Assembly: GCA_002368955.1 (NCBI GenBank)
Contig: DFDY01000123.1
Location: forward strand, 1 to 20,562
DNA length: 20,562 nt
Origin: Bacteroidales bacterium UBA3816
GTDB lineage: Bacteria > Bacteroidota > Bacteroidia > Bacteroidales > P3
Direction of reading: 5' to 3'
Shown: positions 1 through 7,819 of the stretch, piece by piece
Numbering within the stretch: position 1 is the stretch's first letter
Layout of the letters: every line of letters starts with the position of its first letter
Translations under genes and position numbers: made by a program
The notes under the pieces: model-generated
What the model was told of the DNA's origin: nothing
What the model saw: only the letters and a program-made list of their open reading frames with translations
Database searches by the model: none

Positions 1-35
1 TCTTTTATCAAACTAGAGCCTTTTTTATTTGAGGT

Positions 36-2264
36 ATGTATGTAATTGACGAGAAACGAGAGGAACGGGAGATTCAGGCAAAGTATGAGGAACTGATTGC
101 CGCCTGCCGCAACAACTACCCTATCTCGGGCGACGAGGAGGAGGAGATATTTAGGGCCTTTTCCGTGGCCAACCGCGCCCATGCAGGCACCCGTCGCAAA
201 TCGGGTGAGCCCTATATCTTTCATCCCCTGGCGGTGGCCCTCATTGCCGTGAAAGAAGTGGGGTTGGGCCCCATTGCGGCCATCTGCGCATTGCTGCACG
301 ATGTGGTGGAAGACACGGACATAAGTCTGGACCAGATTAGGACCATCTTTGGCGACCGGGTGGCAGTCATAGTGGACGGCGTGACCAAAATCAACGACGT
401 GAAGATTTTGCAGCAGACGGACTCCAAGCAGGCCGAGAACTACCGCAAGATTCTGCTCTCGATGTGCAACGATGCCTACGTCATCTTCCTCAAACTGTGC
501 GACCGGCTGCACAACATGCGCACCTTGGAGTCCATGTCGGACACCAAGAAACTGGCCATCTCGTCGGAGACACACTATCTTTACGTCCCTCTGGCCCACC
601 GCTTGGGACTTTATACCATCAAAACCGAGTTGGAAGAGTTGGTGATGAAATACACCAACCCCGTCAAATACAACGAAATTGCCGCCTTGATTGACAAGAA
701 ACGAGAGAAGGGGACTGGCGAGAAACTGAACCGCTGCCTTAAGGAGCCTATCATCAAGATGCTCGAAGACAACGGCTACAAATACAAAATCAAGACCCGA
801 ATCAAGTCGGTATATAGTTGTTGGAAGAAAATGGAGCGCAAGGGGGTGAATTTCGACCAGATTTTCGACCTTTACGCTATGCGCATCATACTGGACGTTC
901 CTTTGTCAAAAGAAAAGGAGGAGTGTTTCAAGGTATATTCGCTTATTTCAACTGAGTTTAAGCCCGACCCCACACGGTTTCGCGACTGGATTACCACGCC
1001 CAAGACCAACGGCTACGAGTCGCTCCAGACCACGGTCATGACCCCCATAGGGCAATGGGTGGAAATTCAGATTCGCACCGAGCGCATGGACATGATTGCC
1101 GAGAAGGGAATGGCTGCCCACTTCCTGTACAAGGAGGCGCACCCCGAAGAGAATATTTCCAACAGCCCGGTGGAGGTGTGGCTGCAGCAGATACGCAGCA
1201 CACTGGAGAACACCGAGAAGAGCGCCCTCGACCTGGTGGAGGAATTCAAGGAGACCCTCTACACCAAGGAGATTTACCTCTTCACCCCCAAGGGCGATAT
1301 GCGCAAACTGCCTGCCCACTCGACGGTGCTGGACTTTGCCTTCAGCATCCACTCCGACTTGGGTCTGCACTGCATTGGGGCCAAAGTGAACGGAAAGGTG
1401 CAGCCCATCAGCTACAAACTGCGTGCCGGAGAGCAGGTCCAGATCCTTACCAGCCCTAAAATCCGCCCCACCGACGAGTGGGTGAACTATGCCAACACCG
1501 CTCGCGCCAAAGAGGCATTGAAAGACTTTCTGCGCAGCCAACGCAAGGGCTATAGAGAGGAGGGTGAGCAACGCCTGGAAAGCATCCTGCAGAAACTGCA
1601 CCTGCAGAATACCCCCGCCAATTTGGGTCAGATAAAGCGTTTCCTGAATCTGAAAAGCGAGACGGACCTCTACTTCCAGTTGGCCATGGGGACTATCACC
1701 GAACAGGACATAGCCCACAGTTTTGGCCGCATCAACCTTGACGGCCACAACGACTACTTCCTGGGCGAATACGGTTCTATTTTTGAGAAGAACAGCACCG
1801 CCATCCGCGGTGACAATGGGCAGCAGTCGTTCCTCCTGGACAAGGAATACGAACGCTACTCTACTGTACCAGCCCCCTGCTGCAACCCTGTGCAGGGCGA
1901 CCATGTGGTAGGCATTGTCACCGACGGGAAAATCATGGTCCACCGCACCAACTGCAAGATAGCCATGGACGAGATGGCCAACCATGAGAACCGCATTGTG
2001 CGGGCTCGTTGGCGTCCAGGCGAACATGTGTCGCTGATGTCGGGCATTGCATTCACGGCCATCGACCGCAAAGGACTGCTGACCGATATTACCCAGATAG
2101 TGAGCAACCAGATGAACCTTAACATGCGCGCCATCACCCTGGAGGCGGTGGAAGGGGTGGTGAGAGGCATCATCATGCTGTATGTGCTGGACTTAGACAA
2201 CCTCACCCAACTTATCAGCAACATCAAGTCCATTGAAGGCATTGAGGAGGTGCGCCGCCTATGA
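36..2264 (+). CDS. Bifunctional (p)ppGpp synthetase/hydrolase (RelA/SpoT family)
   Basis: Makes and degrades the alarmone (p)ppGpp that drives the stringent response. The 742 residues match the usual length of long RSH proteins. The N-terminal HD hydrolase appears intact: H49, the HDVVED motif at 88-93 and D156 in CDRLHN. The synthetase domain (about 240-365) keeps D278 in FDLYAMRI, the NGYESLQT loop at 325-332 and E343 in VEIQIRT. Its RFRD motif (314-317) resembles the RxKD of bifunctional enzymes rather than the ExDD of monofunctional RelA. A TGS domain follows (about 411-473), then a conserved Cys/His region (PCCNP, HRTNC) and a C-terminal ACT domain (about 670-742). I infer both activities are present. 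GAGGT lies directly against the ATG, too close to be a normal ribosome binding site. The stop overlaps the next start by ATGA. Because members of both RelA and SpoT type occur in this phylum, I give no symbol. Confidence 0.95.
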   Translation: MYVIDEKREEREIQAKYEELIAACRNNYPISGDEEEEIFRAFSVANRAHAGTRRKSGEPYIFHPLAVALIAVKEVGLGPIAAICALLHDVVEDTDISLDQIRTIFGDRVAVIVDGVTKINDVKILQQTDSKQAENYRKILLSMCNDAYVIFLKLCDRLHNMRTLESMSDTKKLAISSETHYLYVPLAHRLGLYTIKTELEELVMKYTNPVKYNEIAALIDKKREKGTGEKLNRCLKEPIIKMLEDNGYKYKIKTRIKSVYSCWKKMERKGVNFDQIFDLYAMRIILDVPLSKEKEECFKVYSLISTEFKPDPTRFRDWITTPKTNGYESLQTTVMTPIGQWVEIQIRTERMDMIAEKGMAAHFLYKEAHPEENISNSPVEVWLQQIRSTLENTEKSALDLVEEFKETLYTKEIYLFTPKGDMRKLPAHSTVLDFAFSIHSDLGLHCIGAKVNGKVQPISYKLRAGEQVQILTSPKIRPTDEWVNYANTARAKEALKDFLRSQRKGYREEGEQRLESILQKLHLQNTPANLGQIKRFLNLKSETDLYFQLAMGTITEQDIAHSFGRINLDGHNDYFLGEYGSIFEKNSTAIRGDNGQQSFLLDKEYERYSTVPAPCCNPVQGDHVVGIVTDGKIMVHRTNCKIAMDEMANHENRIVRARWRPGEHVSLMSGIAFTAIDRKGLLTDITQIVSNQMNLNMRAITLEAVEGVVRGIIMLYVLDLDNLTQLISNIKSIEGIEEVRRL

Positions 2265-2917
2265 ACCAAGAGACTATCGATGCCTTTGTACGCCTCAATG
2301 AGACACTGGACGTTGTCCGTAAAGAATGTCCTTGGGATAGGGTGCAGACAATGGGGAGCCTACGATACCTCACCATTGAAGAGACTTACGAGCTGAGCGA
2401 GGCAATCCTGAAGATTCTCTCCACCCCAAATGAGAGGTGCGAAAAGGCCAACAACGAGATGAAGAAAGAACTCGGCGACCTTTTCATGCACCTGCTTTTC
2501 TACTGCAAGATAGCCCAAGAGGAAGGGCGGTTCAGCACGGCAGATGTTTTGGATGCCATCCATCAGAAGTTAATCGACCGCCACCCCTTCATCTTCCACA
2601 AGGACGACTATCACGGCGAGAGTTGGGAACAGATAAAGATGCACGAAGGCCGGAAGTCGGTCCTGGAGGGGGTGCCAGCCTCTCTTCCACCGCTGGTAAA
2701 GGCTGTGCGGTTGCAGGAGAAAGCCGCTGGAATCGGCTTTCAAATGCCCGAAGAATCATTAGAGCTGAACGAGAATATGACGGAAGAGCAATTCGGCCAG
2801 TTGCTGTTTGGCCTCATCCACTGGGCCCACAACCGCGGCATAAATGCCGACTCGGCACTCAGCAAGGCAAATCAACATTTCCAAGAAGAGGTACGCTCTT
2901 TTGAAGAAAAGAAGTGA
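2261..2917 (+). CDS. mazG: Nucleoside triphosphate pyrophosphohydrolase, MazG family
   Basis: MazG enzymes hydrolyse (d)NTPs to monophosphate and pyrophosphate; in E. coli MazG also counters (p)ppGpp accumulation, which fits its place directly after the RSH gene. The ATG overlaps the upstream stop by 4 bases, and AGGAGGTG at 2245-2252 lies at a good distance, although those bases also encode the end of the RSH protein. The N-terminal domain is complete: CPWD at 23-26, metal-binding EETYE at 40-44 and ELGD at 70-73, then EEGRF and RHPFIF. The second half starts normally (LPPLVKAVRLQEKA, then GIGF) but lacks the helix that normally carries an EExxE motif, and the expected Asp of the second ExxxD is Gln180. 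At 218 residues it is shorter than E. coli MazG (about 263). It is probably active only through the N-terminal domain, if at all. Confidence 0.9.
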   Translation: MNQETIDAFVRLNETLDVVRKECPWDRVQTMGSLRYLTIEETYELSEAILKILSTPNERCEKANNEMKKELGDLFMHLLFYCKIAQEEGRFSTADVLDAIHQKLIDRHPFIFHKDDYHGESWEQIKMHEGRKSVLEGVPASLPPLVKAVRLQEKAAGIGFQMPEESLELNENMTEEQFGQLLFGLIHWAHNRGINADSALSKANQHFQEEVRSFEEKK

Positions 2918-2941
2918 GCGGGACCACACCTCTGCCACATC

Positions 2942-4393
2942 TTACTCATCAACCTGTGGGGAAGAACTTCTGCTTTCTATATCAGATTTCACCTTTTCCT
3001 TTATCTTCAGCCAGCGTTTCCAAGTATGCAAATCGAAGAGGCTGGAATCGGTGGTGGCCTGCCACGTCAACAAAGCCCCTATAGGTATGAATACAAAGGT
3101 TGAAATCCACATGCCTATGGGACCCATGGCACTCTCACGGACAGATTTTTCGTTAATCATGCCAATGACATAATACATGACGAAGAAAATCACCGAGGCA
3201 ACTAGTGGCATGCCGAGACCTCCTTTGCGCACAATGGAACCAAAGGGGGCACCAATCAGGAAAAGCAGAAGACAGGCCACTGAGAGTGTGTACTTGCGCA
3301 TCCACTCGATATAATGCCTGTTGATATACTCTTTGTCGGAGTCGATCATTGCCTGATACATCTGCACGTCAGATATTGAACCTTGCAGCTGCATCCTGGC
3401 CTGCTCGTAGACACGGCTGCGGACATCCGCTGTTGTGTCGGCAATCAACCTGGCCACATCCAGATAGGCAGTGCTGTCACCCTGATGATTTAGGTGATAT
3501 TGGTACACCCTCATCTTATTGACAATGCTTTTTTCGAATTCGACGTACCTAAACTCCAACTGATCCTCCAACACTCCCACCATGGAGTCCAACTGAAAGA
3601 CATTCAGCATCTGATAGTGCCCGGCAAAGAACTGCTCGTCCGACTTAGAAAAGGCGAAACTTGAAATATCGAAAGTCAGTTCCTGCTCGTCAAATCCAAT
3701 ACTTGTTAGCGGACGCGAGTCATGAAACTCGCCGTCCTGGGGTTCGCTATAGGTATAGCCATTCTTGAGCGTAAAGACCAGGTATTTGTCATCTGGGGTG
3801 GACTGCATGTAGCCGTGGTCGGCCACGATGATATTGGTGCGGTTGATGCCCTCGGAATGGTCGTAGATGATGATGTCGCGCAGGGTACGCCCGTCGGGGT
3901 CCTTCCCATTGACACGTATCACATAACCATCGATCTCGTCGTAATACTCGCTGGGGCGGATGCTCACGGCCGGCTTCTTGCGCTGGACATCATAAAGGGT
4001 GGTCCGGTACTTATACATGGCCACCGGCAGCACATTATTGGAAAAATAGAAAGCAATACCCATCAAAAAGACCGCCACAAAGGCCATCGGCGTCATCACC
4101 CTTCGCAGCGAAATGCCGCCCGCCTTAATGGCAATCAGTTCATACTTCTCACCAAAATTGCCCATGGTCATGATGGAGGCAAACAAGACCGCAATGGGCA
4201 GAGCCATGGGCACAAAGGTGGCCGAAGCATAGAGGAGCAATTGCGCAATGATACTGAATTCCAACCCCTTGCCCACCAAATCATCGATATACTTCCACAC
4301 AAACTGCATCAACAGGACAAACACCGCAATGGTGAAAGTCAGCAGCAACGGGCCTAGGAAGGACTTCAGTATCAGCTTGTCCAGCTTCTTCAT
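2942..4393 (-). CDS. LptF/LptG family permease (YjgP/YjgQ)
   Basis: Inner-membrane permease of the type that, with LptB and LptC, extracts lipopolysaccharide from the inner membrane and feeds it into the Lpt bridge. The 483 residues show three N-terminal hydrophobic segments (about 9-32, 50-75, 98-122), with the family's FVPMALPIAVLFA stretch and a coupling-helix-like YELIAIKAGGISLRR. A long soluble part of about 240 residues follows, consistent with a periplasmic beta domain, and then three C-terminal segments, including LLLFLIGAPFGSIVRKGG. It is longer than E. coli LptF or LptG (about 360), as is common in Bacteroidota. Family membership is clear, but F versus G cannot be decided here. It lies 7 bases after rseP and probably shares its transcript. 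Its stop is 24 bases from the convergent mazG stop. Confidence 0.9.
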   Translation of the reverse strand: MKKLDKLILKSFLGPLLLTFTIAVFVLLMQFVWKYIDDLVGKGLEFSIIAQLLLYASATFVPMALPIAVLFASIMTMGNFGEKYELIAIKAGGISLRRVMTPMAFVAVFLMGIAFYFSNNVLPVAMYKYRTTLYDVQRKKPAVSIRPSEYYDEIDGYVIRVNGKDPDGRTLRDIIIYDHSEGINRTNIIVADHGYMQSTPDDKYLVFTLKNGYTYSEPQDGEFHDSRPLTSIGFDEQELTFDISSFAFSKSDEQFFAGHYQMLNVFQLDSMVGVLEDQLEFRYVEFEKSIVNKMRVYQYHLNHQGDSTAYLDVARLIADTTADVRSRVYEQARMQLQGSISDVQMYQAMIDSDKEYINRHYIEWMRKYTLSVACLLLFLIGAPFGSIVRKGGLGMPLVASVIFFVMYYVIGMINEKSVRESAMGPIGMWISTFVFIPIGALLTWQATTDSSLFDLHTWKRWLKIKEKVKSDIESRSSSPQVDE

Positions 4394-4400
4394 CTACTTA

Positions 4401-5801
4401 TCAAAACCAACCGTTGAATAGCTTGATTAGGTCATTTCCATTGGCCACCACCAGCAAGAGCAGCAGCAGTCCCAGCCCTATATTCTGAATCACGCTCAAC
4501 ACCTTTTCGCTCACAGGTTTGCGGGTAATCATCTCCCACAAGGTAATGACAATATGCCCGCCGTCCAAGCCAGGAATGGGAATAATATTCATGAAAGCCA
4601 GGACCACGGCCAGCAGAGCAGTGAGGTTCCAGAACCGGTGCCAATCCCACGTATCGGGGAAGAGACTGGCCATAGAGATGAAACCACCCAAACTGTTGGT
4701 GCCGCCTTTAGTAAAGAGAATCTTAAGCGAAGAGACATAGGTGGTCAGGGTCTCCCACCCGTATTTGATGCCCGCAGGAATTGCCTGCCACAGCGTGTAG
4801 TCCACATGCACCACATCAAACAACTTCGACATATCGTCCTGGGCATAGATACCCAATTTTCCGTCTTTGTGCAACAGAACCGGGACCTCGACATACTGAT
4901 GATTGCGATACAGCCCAATCAACACACTGTCGTTCTTGTAATCGCCCAGCGTAGTGGTGAAGTCTTCCGCCGTCCGAGTGGGGCGGCCACAGATGCTCAC
5001 CAGGCTGTCACCAATCATCAAACCATAACGCTTACCGACCGAACCGGGCGCAAAGTCCTTGATGACGAATGGGTATTGCACCGAAATGAGTTCCTTGGGG
5101 TTTTCTGAAGCCAACTTGGAAAGGAGATCTTTGCTAATGTTCAAATCCACCAGACTATCGCCTCGCATAACGGTGACAACCTTCGGGGAATCGAGAATCA
5201 ATTTCTGCGAAGCATCGGTCAGGTCGGTCTGTTTCTCACCGTCAATGGCATAGATAATATCGCCATTCTGAAAGCCTTCGTCCAAAAGGACCTCGGTATA
5301 GGCATAGCCCAGCGGGGCATTCTGTAGGGGCAGCTCGTCGGTTCCCCAATGGGCAAAGATGCCCGCATAGATAATCAGGGCGGAGATGAAATTGACCACC
5401 ACGCCGCCCGAAATGATGCACAGCCGCTGCCAGCGAGGTTTGGAACGGTACTCCCAGGGCTGGGGCGTGCTCTCCAAATCCTTGGCGTCCTTAGTCTCGT
5501 CAATCATGCCTGCTATGTCGCAGTAGCCGCCCAGCGGCACCCAGCCCAACCCCCACAAGGTGTTGTTCTGGTCCTCGGGCTTCAGGTTCTTCTCATCCCA
5601 CGACTCGGGGGTTTCCTTATTGAAGAAAAGGAAATGCCACTTGCCGTCGAACTTCTTGGCTTTCAGAATCGAAAACAAAGGATTGAAAAACACATAGAAC
5701 CGCCTGACACGCGTATGAAACAATTTGGCCAACAGCAGGTGGCCCAACTCGTGCGTCACCACCAACAGCGACAAACTGACGAAGAATATAAGCGCTTTCA
5801 T
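4401..5801 (-). CDS. rseP: RseP-type site-2 zinc metalloprotease
   Basis: Intramembrane protease of the M50B family that cuts membrane-anchored regulators or leftover signal peptides within the bilayer. The zinc motif HELGH (residues 17-21) sits in the first transmembrane segment, and the third zinc ligand is in the LDGGH motif near residue 410, preceded by NIIPIPG. A PDZ-like region occupies about 215-300 (APGSVGKRYGLMIGDSLVSI). A second hydrophobic segment (GGVVVNFISALIIYAGIFA) and two C-terminal ones complete the expected topology. The 466 residues agree with RseP. Its neighbour is usually dxr in other Bacteroidota, but here it is the first gene of a two-gene unit with the LptF/G-type permease. 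A promoter of the phylum type lies about 60 bases upstream. The natural substrate cannot be read from this sequence. Confidence 0.93.
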   Translation of the reverse strand: MKALIFFVSLSLLVVTHELGHLLLAKLFHTRVRRFYVFFNPLFSILKAKKFDGKWHFLFFNKETPESWDEKNLKPEDQNNTLWGLGWVPLGGYCDIAGMIDETKDAKDLESTPQPWEYRSKPRWQRLCIISGGVVVNFISALIIYAGIFAHWGTDELPLQNAPLGYAYTEVLLDEGFQNGDIIYAIDGEKQTDLTDASQKLILDSPKVVTVMRGDSLVDLNISKDLLSKLASENPKELISVQYPFVIKDFAPGSVGKRYGLMIGDSLVSICGRPTRTAEDFTTTLGDYKNDSVLIGLYRNHQYVEVPVLLHKDGKLGIYAQDDMSKLFDVVHVDYTLWQAIPAGIKYGWETLTTYVSSLKILFTKGGTNSLGGFISMASLFPDTWDWHRFWNLTALLAVVLAFMNIIPIPGLDGGHIVITLWEMITRKPVSEKVLSVIQNIGLGLLLLLLVVANGNDLIKLFNGWF

Positions 5802-5862
5802 CTAATTAATTTTCTAATATAATATTACTTACCCTATGGCTAGGGCAACACAAAAAAGCGTG

Positions 5863-5894
5863 CAAAGATACAACTTTTCTTTGAATCCCACAAG
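5863..5894 (-). promoter_or_regulatory. Promoter for rseP-lptF/G
   Basis: Read on the minus strand, the -7 box TATCTTTG occupies 5863-5870 and matches TAnnTTTG exactly. A -33 like CTTG lies at 5891-5894, 20 bases away. Predicted transcription start is near 5855, giving a leader of about 55 bases before the ATG at 5801. Confidence 0.7.
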
Positions 5895-5961
5895 TGATTT
5901 AACAATTTATTTGATAATCAGTTCTCTACAAGAATATGACCCAATGCAGCAGGCCTGAGCC

Positions 5962-7416
5962 CTATTCCAACAAAATTATTTCCGAAACACAGACATCGTC
6001 GTACTTCTTCCCCTTGACCACTGAGGCAATGGCGAAGTGGATTTCGGTGACTGGGTCGGGTGAATCATAGTCCGACCGCTGAATCACCTCGGCCACGTCG
6101 GTCAGTCCTTGCCACGTGAAACTCTCGGGAACATCGGCAATAAGCTTTTTGGGAAGATACTGCCACCCACGGAAATAACCCGGCGAGGGATTATGGTACT
6201 CACAAAAAATAGGGTACTTCTTGCCGGACTCGCACACCATCATGCTCTCCACGCGGCTGTTGTTCTGCCATGTTGCGGCACTCTTGCAGTAACCGTTGTA
6301 GAAGACTATAGTCCTCACATTGGTGGGTTCCTTAAACCGTATGGTGATATAGATCGAGTCGTCCTTGTCTGGCCGCAGCACTGTGGCAGTGCCCAGGTCC
6401 ATGTCGGACAGGTTGGCTGTCGGATACTTGGGGTCGGCCCCGCTCACGCTGAGTGTGTAGCGGCTGGGAGCAACGCGGTAGTTGAAATGCTCCACCACGC
6501 CCGACCGTTCCCGCCCAATATGGTAATTCAGCCGCAAGGGCTCGGCCTTGGCTAGGTCGAAGTTACGAGCAGTATAGTGCCAATGCCCCTTGCCCCGACT
6601 AGCCATGGGCAGCCCCGTCGGAGCCGCAATAGTGTCAGTAAAAGGTGGAACTATCAACTCAACACGCGAAGCGTCGACCCTGACATCGAAGGTCTCGGCC
6701 AAGCCATTGCCCCAATAGGAGGCGGGCGAAAAATCGTAGGCAAACTGGCAATGGCCATAGTCGAAAGCAATTCGCGAATTCTGCTGCCCCAATGACAAGT
6801 AGCACTGGCTCTCAATGCGATACTGCACTACCAAATGCGCCGCCCTCCCTGCGGGAAGCTTCAGTCGGGTGTAGTACCAGCGCCGCATTAAATCACTCTC
6901 ATACTGGTAGAGATTATAGTCAATACTGTCGAGCCTGTTATCGAATAGTTCACCCGACTTGTCAGCAGCCGCCTCCTCTGGACTAATGAGAGGATGCCCT
7001 GCGAGCAGGATGCTGTCGGCCGATACTTGGAAGGGCAACTGTATGCCGTTGAGTGTGAAAAAGACCTCGCTCACGTAATCATCGCGCCAACCCACTTCGG
7101 CCACCTTCTCAGATATTCCGTCCAGACTAACCCACCGCTCATTGCCCTGGCGGTAGTAGTCAATCGGGAAACCATAGGGGAGGTCATCAAAATCCTTCTT
7201 GCTGGTGTTCAACAGCAGGTATTCGACCCGTACCACCACATAACGCCCTAAAGGAATGATGGTCAGGTGCTCGTCCTTCAACTGCACCTCCGGCACATGC
7301 ACTCCCACGGGATTGCGCGAGAGGGTGAGGGCAGAGAACCTTGCCACAGGGTCGCCATTGCACCAAGCACTGAGCCCCACAGCAATAAAAGCCAACAAAA
7401 AGAGCAAACGTTTCAT
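5962..7416 (-). CDS. Secreted protein with galactose-binding-like C-terminal domain, function unknown
   Basis: A 484-residue protein beginning with a Sec signal peptide (MKRLLFLLAFIAVGLSAW, followed by CNG). The cysteine context lacks a lipobox, so it is probably exported rather than lipid-anchored. The N-terminal two thirds look like beta-sandwich sequence, reminiscent of DUF4424-type secreted proteins. The last 130 residues contain VRTIVFYNGYCKSAATW, then NNSRVESMMV, and end in EIHFAIASVVKGKKYDDVCV plus SEIILLE. This resembles the discoidin-like, NADase-type glycan-binding domain of Bacteroidota exoproteins. I infer carbohydrate or surface binding; no catalytic motif is visible. It is monocistronic, with its own well-formed promoter (7476-7506), and lies upstream of rseP on the same strand, separated by 160 bases. 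The family guess is from memory of motif patterns and needs a profile search. Confidence 0.8.
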   Translation of the reverse strand: MKRLLFLLAFIAVGLSAWCNGDPVARFSALTLSRNPVGVHVPEVQLKDEHLTIIPLGRYVVVRVEYLLLNTSKKDFDDLPYGFPIDYYRQGNERWVSLDGISEKVAEVGWRDDYVSEVFFTLNGIQLPFQVSADSILLAGHPLISPEEAAADKSGELFDNRLDSIDYNLYQYESDLMRRWYYTRLKLPAGRAAHLVVQYRIESQCYLSLGQQNSRIAFDYGHCQFAYDFSPASYWGNGLAETFDVRVDASRVELIVPPFTDTIAAPTGLPMASRGKGHWHYTARNFDLAKAEPLRLNYHIGRERSGVVEHFNYRVAPSRYTLSVSGADPKYPTANLSDMDLGTATVLRPDKDDSIYITIRFKEPTNVRTIVFYNGYCKSAATWQNNSRVESMMVCESGKKYPIFCEYHNPSPGYFRGWQYLPKKLIADVPESFTWQGLTDVAEVIQRSDYDSPDPVTEIHFAIASVVKGKKYDDVCVSEIILLE

Positions 7417-7475
7417 AGTTGTAACAATTTAGTAATAATGTAATTAATTCCAATAGAACAACCTATTCCTATCTG

Positions 7476-7506
7476 CAAAAATACATTTTTATTTCTATTC
7501 TACAAA
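7476..7506 (-). promoter_or_regulatory. Promoter for the secreted protein at 5962-7416
   Basis: On the minus strand, TTTG (7503-7506) is followed after exactly 19 bases by TATTTTTG (7476-7483), the full Bacteroidota sigma-70 consensus. The transcription start should be near 7469, leaving a leader of about 50 bases. Confidence 0.8.
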
Positions 7507-7786
7507 AAATCACCTTGATCGATAAACTACATTTGAAACTGACCATCAGCTAACTAATACATAAGTCTAATGCAACTCTTCATCAACTAAACATGCCGTC
7601 TATCCCCAGCAGCGAAGCATCTTGATTAGTCTCCATCCGCTTCTTTCCCGTTCATATAGTGGATATAAAGGAGCGCCGTAGTGAAAGGGAAAGGAGGGGG
7701 AAATGTTGGGACGGTGGATTAGAGGCTAAGGAATAGGCTGATAGGGATTTACCACATGCGAGGGATTTTTTTTGCTGAATTTAACT
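7507..7786. other. Intergenic stretch with possible secondary structure
   Basis: No credible coding frame. It lies between the divergent promoters of the secreted-protein gene and xer. The middle holds an 11-base inverted repeat with one mismatch (TTTCCCGTTCA at 7644-7654 against TGAAAGGGAAA at 7682-7692). CCATCCG just outside can pair, with one bulge, with CGGTGG around 7715-7720. A purine-rich run with several G tracts lies at 7683-7720. I see no tRNA and no intrinsic terminator. Whether it is transcribed is unknown. Confidence 0.4.
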
Positions 7787-7814
7787 TTTGGTATAAAAAA
7801 AATGCGTATCTTTG
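7787..7814 (+). promoter_or_regulatory. Promoter for xer-hpf
   Basis: TATCTTTG at 7807-7814 is a perfect -7 box, with TTTG at 7787-7790 as a possible -33 at a short spacing of 16. Transcription should begin around 7819-7822, at the GTG that I take as the xer start. The box lies downstream of the in-frame TTG (7772) and overlaps the region just after the ATG at 7802. Confidence 0.6.
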
Positions 7815-7819
7815 CAGTT

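Noticed and set aside
948..2027. Long minus-strand open frame of 359 codons opposite the RSH gene
   Set aside because: It lies fully antisense to a well-conserved gene, has no recognisable domain and its composition mirrors the GC-rich third positions of the sense gene.
3722..4357. Plus-strand frame of 211 codons inside the LptF/LptG gene
   Set aside because: Histidine- and glutamine-rich low-complexity translation antisense to a clear membrane protein; no promoter.
7683..7720. Possible G-quadruplex in the purine-rich run
   Set aside because: Only two or three runs reach three or more Gs and they are unevenly spaced; not convincing by eye.
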